Source of the DNA: Phycisphaerae bacterium
GTDB taxonomy: Bacteria > Planctomycetota > Phycisphaerae > Phycisphaerales > UBA1924
Assembly: GCA_030432255.1 (NCBI GenBank)
Contig: JAUIHS010000007.1
Coordinates: forward strand, 124,001 to 188,000
DNA length: 64,000 nt
Reading direction: 5' to 3'
This document shows, in pieces, positions 43,569 through 51,724 of this stretch; the first letter of the stretch is position 1; every line of letters starts with the position of its first letter. The translations under genes were made by a program, and so were the position numbers. The notes under the pieces are model-generated. The model was given only the letters and a program-made list of their open reading frames with translations, ran no database searches and was not told where the DNA came from.

Positions 43569-44396
43569 ATGACCAATTCCGATGCGATGTCGCTGCGCGC
43601 TGTGCGCTGGCAGATCCCTGCTCTGGCCGCGATGCTCGCGGCGTGCCCCGTGATGGCGGATCCGATCCTGCCGGACTGGACGATGGCGACCTTTGACGGC
43701 ACGAGCGCTGCGGGGGGCAACAACTACTTTCAGATGACGCCGTTGAACCTGTCGGTGTATGAGGGTGTTGAGGATGGAGCCGATATCCGAACCGAGACGC
43801 TGGTGACAGACACGACGAAGAACATCCTCGGCGTTGAAACGCGTGTGATCCGGGACGTGGAGTATGAGGATGGCCTGCTGGTCGAAGTGGCGCACGACTG
43901 GTATGCGCGTGACAGCGCTGGCAACGTCTGGTACTTCGGTGAGCACGTGAACAATTTCGAGTACGACGATGACGACAACCTGATCGGTGTCGATCACGAG
44001 GGTTCGTGGATCGCCGATGGCGTCGACTACTTTCCCGGCATCATCATGTACGCGAACCCGATGATCGGCGACGAGTACTATCAGGAGTTCGCCCCCGATG
44101 TCGCATTCGACTTCGCGCAGGTCAACAGCCTGACGGACATGGTTGACATCCCCTACGGCTCTTTCAACGACGTGCTGAACACCGGCGAGGGCAACCTGTT
44201 TGACGGCCCGGAGGTCGTTGAGAACAAGCTGTATGCGCCCGGTGTCGGACTGGTCCTGGTGCAGGGTCTGGATGACGATGGTGATGTCGAGTTCGAGATT
44301 CCGCTCAAGACGCAGCGGATGGTCCCCGCGCCCGGTGCCGCGGGTGTCTTCTGCACCATGCTTGCGTTCGGCGCCCGTCGTCGTCGCGGCGGCTGA
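43569..44396 (+). CDS. Secreted protein with PEP-CTERM-like C-terminal signal
   Basis: A 275-residue exported protein: N-terminal signal (about residues 8-27, ending PVMAD), a beta-rich acidic body, and a C-terminal tail VPAPGAAGVFCTMLAFGARRRR. That tail has the P-x-P, hydrophobic stretch and Arg-cluster layout of PEP-CTERM-type sorting signals, in a short form also seen at the end of the gene at 62709. GAGGAG lies 9 nt before the ATG. The body (YGEHVNNFEYD, GIIMYANPMIGDEYYQEFAP) resembles no family I can name with certainty. A candidate terminator follows. Confidence 0.8.
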   Translation: MTNSDAMSLRAVRWQIPALAAMLAACPVMADPILPDWTMATFDGTSAAGGNNYFQMTPLNLSVYEGVEDGADIRTETLVTDTTKNILGVETRVIRDVEYEDGLLVEVAHDWYARDSAGNVWYFGEHVNNFEYDDDDNLIGVDHEGSWIADGVDYFPGIIMYANPMIGDEYYQEFAPDVAFDFAQVNSLTDMVDIPYGSFNDVLNTGEGNLFDGPEVVENKLYAPGVGLVLVQGLDDDGDVEFEIPLKTQRMVPAPGAAGVFCTMLAFGARRRRGG

Positions 44397-44425
44397 TCCA
44401 TCACTCCGGATCGACTTCTGCACTC

Positions 44426-44465
44426 AGCCCTCCGTTCGCTCAGCGCGTTCGGGGGGCTTGTCTTT
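44426..44465 (+). terminator. Candidate terminator after the PEP-CTERM-like gene
   Basis: AGCCCTCCG (44426-44434) pairs with CGGGGGGCT (44450-44458) with a single G-U pair across a 15-nt loop, and is followed by a T-rich tract TTGTCTTT. It lies between two convergent genes. Confidence 0.5.
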
Positions 44466-44483
44466 GGGAGGGTCCTGGCTGAT

Positions 44484-45260
44484 TCACCCGCAGGGTTGCG
44501 CCCAATGGTCGAGCAGTTCGTTCAGATCCGCGAAGTTGACGGTGCCATCCCCGTCGATGTCTCCGTCAGCCTGGCTTGCAGGAGACAGCCCCCAGTTGTC
44601 GAGCAGGATGTTGAGGTCGTTGAAGTCGACTGTGCCGCTGTTGTCAATGTCCGACGGGCAGGCGGGCAACTCTGTGAGTATGAGTGCGATGTTGTCGAAG
44701 AACGCATCAGTCGAGGCGCCGCCGATGCGTGAGCAGTCGAGGGTAATGACCGCAGTGCGGGTCCCCGGGGGTACGAGTTGCTGGTGCTCCGCAAGCGTCC
44801 AGTCCTCGCCGTTCTCAGTGATGCTCTTGTCGACGAACGTCTGCGTATCGAGCAGGTCATCGCCGAAGAACTCCAGCGTGGCCCTGCCCTGGTCAAGTGT
44901 GCCGCCGGCGGCTCGAGACTGGATGAGCGCGGTGAAGAAGGCCGTGATGTCGCCGGCATCGATCGGGCTGGCGAGGGCGCTGAGGTCGATGGACTGGACG
45001 AGTGTCTGTGAGATCGCGTCGCCGAAACGACCGGTGAATGAGTAATCGCCGATCGAGACGCCGGGAGGCAGGTTGTCCATGCCGGCGGCGTCCGACTCGA
45101 TGATCTCGATGCCGCCGTCGACCCAGCCGGCGATCGTGCCTGTCTCGGCGTCGCCGTTCACCACAAGGTTGGAGCCGAGAGGGCCGGTGACGTCCGCGGC
45201 GGCAACTGACGTGGCTGCCAGAATGGCCAGGTGCGCGATGGGGCTTGGTCGTGAAATCAT
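44484..45260 (-). CDS. Secreted protein with carbohydrate-binding-like domain and dockerin-like tail
   Basis: A 258-residue exported protein. After a signal peptide (about 8-22) comes a beta-sandwich-like domain opening with SNLVVNGDAETGTIAGWVDGG, the typical start of CBM-like or discoidin-type modules, with DxxxQTF and DAFFDNIAL near the end. The last 60 residues form a dockerin-like pair (CPSDIDNSGTVDFNDLNILL and GDIDGDGTVNFADLNELL), like the tail of the sulfatase at 1251. AGGA precedes the ATG at 45260. No cohesin-like partner was recognised. Confidence 0.78.
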   Translation of the reverse strand: MISRPSPIAHLAILAATSVAAADVTGPLGSNLVVNGDAETGTIAGWVDGGIEIIESDAAGMDNLPPGVSIGDYSFTGRFGDAISQTLVQSIDLSALASPIDAGDITAFFTALIQSRAAGGTLDQGRATLEFFGDDLLDTQTFVDKSITENGEDWTLAEHQQLVPPGTRTAVITLDCSRIGGASTDAFFDNIALILTELPACPSDIDNSGTVDFNDLNILLDNWGLSPASQADGDIDGDGTVNFADLNELLDHWAQPCG

Positions 45261-45333
45261 GGGTTTCCTGCTTTCTTTGAAGGCTATTCTCACCGGTCAG
45301 CGACGCCCGGGGATCATTTTCCCATGAAATACT

Positions 45334-45344
45334 GTGAAATTCAC
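45334..45344. promoter_or_regulatory. Short palindrome upstream of the dockerin-like gene
   Basis: GTGAAATTCAC is an inverted repeat with 5-bp arms, 74-84 bp upstream of the ATG at 45260; an extra TGAAAT occurs one turn away at 45325-45330. A regulator site is possible but unsupported by a partner gene. Confidence 0.2.
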
Positions 45345-45506
45345 GAGAGTTCGCAGGTCTGATATCCTCTGCAGCGTCCTGAGGGGAATCGGGGAGTTCG
45401 GTGCAACAGAGCCGCGACTGGTCAGATCACCCGGCAGGTGAGTTCTTGACTCCGTGCGCCTCCAGTCTGAGTGAGGTGATGGCTCTCATATCGAGGGGGA
45501 AGAATC

Positions 45507-46307
45507 GTGAATCTCGAACAGATCGGTTCCATTCGGGTTCGAAAGGTCACGCGCGGCGTGTTCCACGGGTGTGACTATCCGATCCTCCGGGGTCGGATGG
45601 CCGGGTTGCCCGCAGATCTGGCGGGCCTGGTGGTGAGTTCCGACCTTCAGGGGCGCGCACTCCGCTCCCCGCTTGCCGCCGATGTCCCGCTCGCCGGGAC
45701 AGTGGTGGCGCCGGCCGCGGCTGCCGCGATCCGTGCCGAACTTGGCCTGAGTCCTTCGGACTTCGGGGCGCTGCTTCCCGGTGACTATTGGTCGCACCCG
45801 ATCAATGTTCCGAAGCGCGGCGGGTATGGCGATGTGCGACCAGTGCTGGACGCGTTCGCGGACACGTTCCGTTGGGTGGTGTGCGTGCCGGGCAACCATG
45901 ACCTGTACGAAGACAAGCAGGGTGGCGTGCCGCGCTGCGAATCGTGGCGCGGCGATCTGACGCTGGTGGATCAAGGCGTCGTGGAGCGCGAGGGCGTACG
46001 AATCGGGTGCGTGGGCGGTTGTGTCGGCAACGCCAATCGGCCGTTCCGTCGTTCACTCGACGATCAACGTGAACGCATCATGGGCGTCATCGCGGAGCAT
46101 CCCGACTGGTTGCTCATGCACGAAGGACCGCCCGGCGGGACGCACTTCCGCCCGGGTGCTCCGATGGTTGAAACCTGTCTGAACGCGGTGGAGCAGGACA
46201 CCGTGTTGTTCTGCGGCCACGATCCATGGGATGCGCGCACTCAGCAGGTCGACCGGGTGACGGCGTTGAATTCGATGGAGTGTGTGCTGGTGTTGACGGC
46301 GGAGTGA
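45507..46307 (+). CDS. Metallophosphoesterase family protein
   Basis: A 266-residue calcineurin-like phosphoesterase. The GNHD motif is in CVPGNHDLYED (about residue 131), followed by LLMHEGP and LFCGHDPW histidines that complete the dimetal site. The N-terminal metal-binding D-x-H motif is not obvious; SSDLQGR may supply it. The GTG start has GAGGGGGA at 6 nt. Substrate unknown. The end converges with the small membrane-protein gene at 46330. Confidence 0.72.
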   Translation: MNLEQIGSIRVRKVTRGVFHGCDYPILRGRMAGLPADLAGLVVSSDLQGRALRSPLAADVPLAGTVVAPAAAAAIRAELGLSPSDFGALLPGDYWSHPINVPKRGGYGDVRPVLDAFADTFRWVVCVPGNHDLYEDKQGGVPRCESWRGDLTLVDQGVVEREGVRIGCVGGCVGNANRPFRRSLDDQRERIMGVIAEHPDWLLMHEGPPGGTHFRPGAPMVETCLNAVEQDTVLFCGHDPWDARTQQVDRVTALNSMECVLVLTAE

Positions 46308-46329
46308 GTGGGTTGGGCCATTGCCTCTC

Positions 46330-46680
46330 TCACTTCTTCCTTGCCTTCAGGAGAATCACGATCGTCAAGGCGATTCCCAGGAGCAACATCACGCCACCGG
46401 TGTAGGCTTCGCCATGTGCGCGGCTCGACATGGCACCGAGGTTGGACAGGAGGGCAACGGTACCCATGCATATGAGCAAGATCGGTACAGCGAGTTTGGC
46501 GATCAGCAACATCGTGGTTCGGTTCTTGGGGCTGACGTCCGAAGCTCTGAGGATGGTCGTCGCTGGGTTCTTGCGTGCGGCTGCTGTCCGCACGGGATGA
46601 TGGTCGGCGTTGCAGGTGTTGTTGCTGTTCTCACCACTGCCAGGATGGTAGTGCATTTGTGGTACTTTTGATGCTCTCAA
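46330..46680 (-). CDS. Small hydrophobic protein, start uncertain
   Basis: The C-terminal 60 residues hold two TM segments (MLLIAKLAVPILLICMGTVA and MLLLGIALTIVILL) followed by a basic tail, looking like a real membrane protein. The upstream 56 residues are polar. The start could be ATG 46512 or further up; no ribosome-binding site decides it. It lies at the edge of the lower-GC islet. Family unknown. Confidence 0.45.
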   Translation of the reverse strand: MRASKVPQMHYHPGSGENSNNTCNADHHPVRTAAARKNPATTILRASDVSPKNRTTMLLIAKLAVPILLICMGTVALLSNLGAMSSRAHGEAYTGGVMLLLGIALTIVILLKARKK

Positions 46681-46696
46681 TGGCTATCGCGCTAGC

Positions 46697-46725
46697 TTGA
46701 GTATCTCGCTGAGCACGGATACTCT
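46697..46725 (+). promoter_or_regulatory. Candidate sigma70-like promoter of the islet genes
   Basis: TTGAGT (46697-46702), 17-nt spacer, TACTCT (46720-46725), about 50 nt before the ATG at 46778. Confidence 0.35.
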
Positions 46726-46777
46726 CTCAATGAGGCTGGTAACTGTCTCACTGCACCATGATTGGAGAAGCTGAAGT

Positions 46778-47257
46778 ATGGCGCAGACTCTGGATGAGTT
46801 TCGCAACGAGCTCGCTCCACTTTTGAGGCATCTTGGCTTCACTGCTAAGCGATCCGAGTACGGAAGCATGGACTCAGGATGCGCATTGTATGCATCGGGG
46901 GACCTTGAGCTCAGCCTTCAGGTTGATCGAGGTGATTGCGGTGTCCTCGTGCGCCGCAAGCACGAGAAGTGGTATCAGCTCTCGCTTCTCAAGGGGCTAT
47001 TCGGAACTCCATGGGATGTAGATCGGGGCATGACTTTCGAGGACCAGCGTGTCGTACTATCGGAGATTATTGGAGGGCTACGAGCGCAACTTGGCGCAGA
47101 CGAGAGGATCTATGAGGAAACCGCAGTGCGCCTTGAGGAACTCTCCCGAATTCGCGTGCGCGAGATGTTCCGGGACACACTCTTCGGGAAGATCGTGCAG
47201 GGTAATCGTGCATGGGCAGTTCGGTGGCTCAACGAACGCAAGGGCGAAGTGGAGTGA
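46778..47257 (+). CDS. Uncharacterised 159-residue protein of the low-GC islet
   Basis: I do not recognise this protein. It is soluble, with no signal. Visible features are an N-terminal FRNELAPLLRHLGF stretch, a GALYASGDLELSLQVDRG-like strand pair, and a helical charged C-terminus (ETAVRLEELSRIRVREMFRD). GGAG precedes the ATG. The layout, a small soluble protein followed by another small gene, is seen for immunity proteins and toxin-antitoxin partners, but there is no motif to support that. Confidence 0.7.
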   Translation: MAQTLDEFRNELAPLLRHLGFTAKRSEYGSMDSGCALYASGDLELSLQVDRGDCGVLVRRKHEKWYQLSLLKGLFGTPWDVDRGMTFEDQRVVLSEIIGGLRAQLGADERIYEETAVRLEELSRIRVREMFRDTLFGKIVQGNRAWAVRWLNERKGEVE

Positions 47258-47370
47258 ATGATTGAGCGTATGGGGAAAGCAGATTGCATGCCGTTATTTC
47301 AATAGTTGGTACAACGATCACTGCAAGACCCCGCAGAGCCCTTTGCTTGGCTGCCTCAAAGGAGAATTCG

Positions 47371-47511
47371 ATGATTCATGTTTCCACAGAGATCTTCGAT
47401 ACAGCGGCCAAATTCTTAGGTTGCGAGGCGCGACTCCAGGCATGTCGAAAGGCCTGCAGAGAGAAGGAGCGGCTTGCGCGGGAGAGTGGAGGAGAAGCGA
47501 TTGGTGAATGA
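47371..47511 (+). CDS. Small 46-residue ORF in the low-GC islet
   Basis: ATG 47371 follows AAAGGAGAATTCG, the best ribosome-binding site in the islet. The peptide begins MIHVSTEIFDTAAKFLG and ends with a charged helix (ACREKERLARESGGEAIGE); three Cys lie in between. Its stop overlaps the start of the next gene. Too small to classify. Confidence 0.45.
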   Translation: MIHVSTEIFDTAAKFLGCEARLQACRKACREKERLARESGGEAIGE

Positions 47512-48112
47512 GTCTCTTATGATTGCTGAAGTCAATGGCCGAATTGAAGCGATTGAATTCTTGCTTGCACACTACTCGAGGTGTGAAGATCCGACGTGCT
47601 TCCAAGCCGCGCTGCTGGGCACTGGGTACGTACACCAGGTCGATGATTGGCTCGATCAGCTTGAAGGGACGATGTTTGGCGGGGGGGAGTTTCGTGGCGA
47701 ATGGCCACAGATTTACGACTACTTTCTTTTTGATGCGTCGGATTACATGATTGAGTCGTTATGGCGAGTCCATGACGGAGTCACTGTCCTCACTCCCTTG
47801 CATTGCACGCTGTCGGCGGTGTTGCTTGGGGTTCTGGCCAGCCGTAACGTCCTTGAGGTGCTGAGCTTTGAGGTTCTGTCCTGGCCGCTGATCGAGTTCA
47901 CAAGAAGAACAAACCAGATGGCTAATGAACTCGATCAGTTTCTGGCGTGGATCGATCTGAGCATTCAACTGCATACCTCTGGTTACAGCATCGCCTTGTC
48001 CAGGGGGTTGTCGCAGTGGATGCTTGGTTCACGTTCACTGAATATGGAGGATCATCCGGTGATCTCGGAGATATGGAATGGGACTCTCTTGAAACTCGGC
48101 ATTAGCTCTTGA
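47504..48112 (+). CDS. Uncharacterised 202-residue protein of the low-GC islet
   Basis: I do not recognise this protein. It is soluble, rich in hydrophobic helices (EAIEFLLAHYSRCED, YDYFLFDASDYMIESLWR, TLSAVLLGVLASRNVLEVLS). The GTG at 47504 has GGAGGAG at 9 nt and overlaps the stop of the 46-residue ORF, so the two would be coupled; TTG 47474 and 47501 are alternatives. Base composition here is lower in GC than neighbours (27 of 60 at 47521-47580). Confidence 0.7.
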   Translation: MNESLMIAEVNGRIEAIEFLLAHYSRCEDPTCFQAALLGTGYVHQVDDWLDQLEGTMFGGGEFRGEWPQIYDYFLFDASDYMIESLWRVHDGVTVLTPLHCTLSAVLLGVLASRNVLEVLSFEVLSWPLIEFTRRTNQMANELDQFLAWIDLSIQLHTSGYSIALSRGLSQWMLGSRSLNMEDHPVISEIWNGTLLKLGISS

Positions 48113-48344
48113 GCAATGCGGAGTTGGCATGCCCTCCAAGGTTTGGATAGAGGATTCGGCAAGATCGTGAGCAAGCTGCGTGAGGCGGAGGTGAGTGATC
48201 GCCGCTCTAGAGTGGTCTCAGTCGAGAAATCATTGCCAGAAGGCGCGGCCGAGACTGCGAAGGCCATGGCGATACTTTGATGCTGTGGAGGGATTGCGGA
48301 AGCCAGGCATTGACCAAGGGTGTGGCGCCTGCTCAAGCGGCCAG
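48113..48344. other. 232-bp non-coding gap within the low-GC islet
   Basis: Nothing I can support. A minus-strand ORF (48052-48357) spans it but overlaps the 202-residue gene and has no ribosome-binding site. Confidence 0.5.
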
Positions 48345-48923
48345 CTACCGTAGCCACGGGGCCGCATCAATCAGCTGATGAACTGTGATCGGCTGATCAA
48401 GATCCACTCGAACTGGCTTGTCACCGGAATACACGTAGTAGTGTGTGACTTGGGCTTCAATGAAGGGTCCTATCGGAGCGTTGATGCCTGTTGACCCAAG
48501 AAACAGAGACGCCGCTGCAGTAGGACTGAAGAGGTCCTCCCCGCGCGGATACACAGTCTGAACATGATGAGCCGTGCTAACGGCGCCGATCACTACTGGA
48601 TCGAATCCCAGGACTGCGAGTCGTGAGGAGTAAGTCTCTCCGAGTGCGAACTCTGCGACTTGCAAGAACTCCGCACTGGGATCGCCGGTATTGAAGATCC
48701 AGTCGAATGATCCCGATGATCCGATGGAGTACCTTGCCTCAGCTATCCCTGTTCTCCACCTTGAAGCCACAACGGACCGATTGGAGAGAAGGTGAAAGTA
48801 GACCGGCTGCTCTGTGTTTGCGCCAGCCAGCTTGACCGGCGACCTGTCCACCGAAGTCACATACATCGTGCAGCCCATATTGATGAGCAATGGAAGCAGA
48901 AGGACCAAGGTCTTATGGTTCAT
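48345..48923 (-). CDS. Possible lipoprotein of unknown function
   Basis: A 192-residue exported protein. The N-terminus (MNHKTLVLLLPLLINMGC) is a lipoprotein-like signal with a poor lipobox (NMGC). The body is beta-rich (PVYFHLLSNRSVVASRW, THYYVYSGDKPVRVDLDQP). GAGG lies 7 nt before the ATG at 48923. Not recognised. It ends the low-GC islet next to obgE. Confidence 0.6.
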   Translation of the reverse strand: MNHKTLVLLLPLLINMGCTMYVTSVDRSPVKLAGANTEQPVYFHLLSNRSVVASRWRTGIAEARYSIGSSGSFDWIFNTGDPSAEFLQVAEFALGETYSSRLAVLGFDPVVIGAVSTAHHVQTVYPRGEDLFSPTAAASLFLGSTGINAPIGPFIEAQVTHYYVYSGDKPVRVDLDQPITVHQLIDAAPWLR

Positions 48924-49005
48924 AACTGAGCCTCGTTGATGGAGTGTTTGCTGCGGCAGTTCTACTCGCAAGAGTCCCCAGCCAGCTGTCACCCGCCACC
49001 ACCCC

Positions 49006-50040
<1,035 letters not shown>

Positions 50041-50119
50041 TCAATCGGGCCCCCCGTGGATGCAGAGGGTTCCATCGGGGGATGTTGATGCGTAGGGTTA
50101 AGGTGAAGGAGACACTGAA

Positions 50120-50917
50120 ATGCACAGGATGCGGTCCGAGAGTCGGTGTCGTGGGTTCACGCTGATTGAACTGCTGGTCGTGATCGGGGTGATCGCGGTC
50201 CTGCTGGGATTGCTCTTCCCGGCGCTGGGGCGGGCGCGGGAGGCGGCGCGCACGACCATCTGCCTGAGCAACATGCGGCAGATCACGAACGCGGCCATCA
50301 TGTACACATCGGACCACGAGAACCGGTGGCCGGTGATTCCGTACCGCGAGTCGGAGTTCTCGGTCATCTGGACGTCGTGGACGTGGGGCGGCGCGACGAC
50401 CAGTGACTACTGGCCGACGAACTGGGGGTTCCTCGAAGCGAAGCGGCGGCCGCTGAACCACTACCTGTACCCCGAACTGGTGCTGAATGACCCACCCGAA
50501 GGACGCCTGGAATTGCCGGTGTTCGAGTGCCCATCGGACCAGGGGACGTTTCAGCGGAGTTTCTGGAACTCACAGACGTACCCGGACCCATCGGTGACGT
50601 GCTACGAGGACATCGGCACGAGTTACCACCTGAACGTGAAGTGGTGGTACGCGTCGGCACGTTCCGGTGAGAGCACGGCAGCGCGCTGGGCGCGGACGAG
50701 GCACATGTTCCGGTCGGCGGAGTGGCGTACTCCCGCGACGTTCGTGTGGCTGCACGACCAGACGATGGACTTCGTATCGCACATGGGAGTGAGCCGGAAG
50801 GGTGATCACGGCGAGAAGAACCGGTCGGTGTCGGCCTTCATGGATGGGCACTGCGAGTACCTGGAGGTGATTCCCGGCGAGGCGGTGACCGACGGGTACA
50901 ATCTCCTCCTCGAATAG
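50120..50917 (+). CDS. Type II/IV pseudopilin-like protein (DUF1559-like)
   Basis: A 265-residue protein with a prepilin leader cleaved at [20 protein letters not shown]; the hydrophobic N-terminal helix and the conserved Glu at position 5 after cleavage are intact. The next segment ([18 protein letters not shown]) and the C-terminal DGH-type motif ([11 protein letters not shown]) are the DUF1559 pattern expanded in planctomycetes. A prepilin peptidase and a secretion or pilus system are needed and not in the window. It sits alone, before elbB. Confidence 0.87.
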   Translation: MHRMRSESRCRGFTLIELLVVIGVIAVLLGLLFPALGRAREAARTTICLSNMRQITNAAIMYTSDHENRWPVIPYRESEFSVIWTSWTWGGATTSDYWPTNWGFLEAKRRPLNHYLYPELVLNDPPEGRLELPVFECPSDQGTFQRSFWNSQTYPDPSVTCYEDIGTSYHLNVKWWYASARSGESTAARWARTRHMFRSAEWRTPATFVWLHDQTMDFVSHMGVSRKGDHGEKNRSVSAFMDGHCEYLEVIPGEAVTDGYNLLLE

Positions 50918-50940
50918 TGCTGCCCTGAAGGAGGTCACTC

Positions 50941-51612
50941 ATGGCTCGTGTTGCGGTTGTTCTGTCCGGTTGCGGCGTCTTCGACGGTTCCGAGATCCAC
51001 GAGGCGGTAGGTGTGCTGTACCACCTCAGCCGGAATGGTGTGGCGTACCAGTGCTTTGCGCCAGACGTCGACCAGATGCACGTGGTGAATCACGCGACGG
51101 GCCAGGTGGACGAGGGAGCAACGCGAAGTGTGCTCGTGGAGTCGGCCCGGATCGCACGGGGCGAGATCACACCCCTGAGCGAGTTGAAGGCGGGTGACTT
51201 TGATGCGGTCTTCTTTCCGGGCGGGTTCGGAGCGGCCAAGAACCTCTGCACCTTCGCGACGCAGGGTGCGGGGTGCGATGTGGAATCGGATGTTGCACGT
51301 GTGTTGAACGACTTTCGGGATGCCGGCAAGCCGATCGGGCTCTGCTGCATTGCACCGGTGCTGGCGGCGAAGGCATTGCCGGGGTGCGCGGTGACGATCG
51401 GGAACGATCCCGGGACTGCGGAGGCGATCCGGTCCATGGGGTCGGAGCACGTCGAGAAGCCGGTGACGGCCGCGCATACGGACGAGGCGCACCGGGTGGT
51501 GACGGCACCGGCGTACATGTACGGGGAGGCGCCGATTCACGAGGTGATCGAGGGGATCGGCGAGATGGTGGCGTCGACACTCGCACTGGTGGGATCCGGG
51601 GCACGGGCCTGA
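50941..51612 (+). CDS. elbB: Isoprenoid biosynthesis glyoxalase ElbB
   Basis: A 223-residue DJ-1/PfpI-superfamily protein of the ElbB/ES1 family. Landmarks: VVLSGCGVFDGSEIHEAV at the N-terminus, the FFPGGFGAAKNLCTFA strand, the nucleophile cysteine in IGLCCIAPVLAA, and VEKPVTAAHTDEAH. Bacterial ElbB has glyoxalase activity and affects isoprenoid synthesis. GGAGG lies close before the ATG. It precedes the FlgI-like gene on the same strand. Confidence 0.92.
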   Translation: MARVAVVLSGCGVFDGSEIHEAVGVLYHLSRNGVAYQCFAPDVDQMHVVNHATGQVDEGATRSVLVESARIARGEITPLSELKAGDFDAVFFPGGFGAAKNLCTFATQGAGCDVESDVARVLNDFRDAGKPIGLCCIAPVLAAKALPGCAVTIGNDPGTAEAIRSMGSEHVEKPVTAAHTDEAHRVVTAPAYMYGEAPIHEVIEGIGEMVASTLALVGSGARA

Positions 51613-51656
51613 GCGAATTGGAGTGAACCGGCGGGGCGTGGCCGCGTCAGACCGGC

Positions 51657-51688
51657 TGGCGTCACTGTGGCGTCAGAGCTATCATAAT
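51657..51688 (+). promoter_or_regulatory. 11-bp-phased direct repeat and -10-like box upstream of the FlgI-like gene
   Basis: TGGCGTCA occurs at 51657-51664 and again at 51668-51675, exactly one helical turn apart, followed by TATCAT/CATAAT (51680-51688), a good -10. There is no proper -35, as expected for an activator-dependent promoter. A related GCGTCAGA occurs at 51643-51650. Confidence 0.35.
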
Positions 51689-51724
51689 CCGAACGTCCGA
51701 ATCCTGGTTCGTGGAGTTTGATCG

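Noticed and set aside
48052..48357. Minus-strand ORF of 101 residues
   Set aside because: Overlaps the 202-residue gene, has no ribosome-binding site and a composition unlike real proteins.
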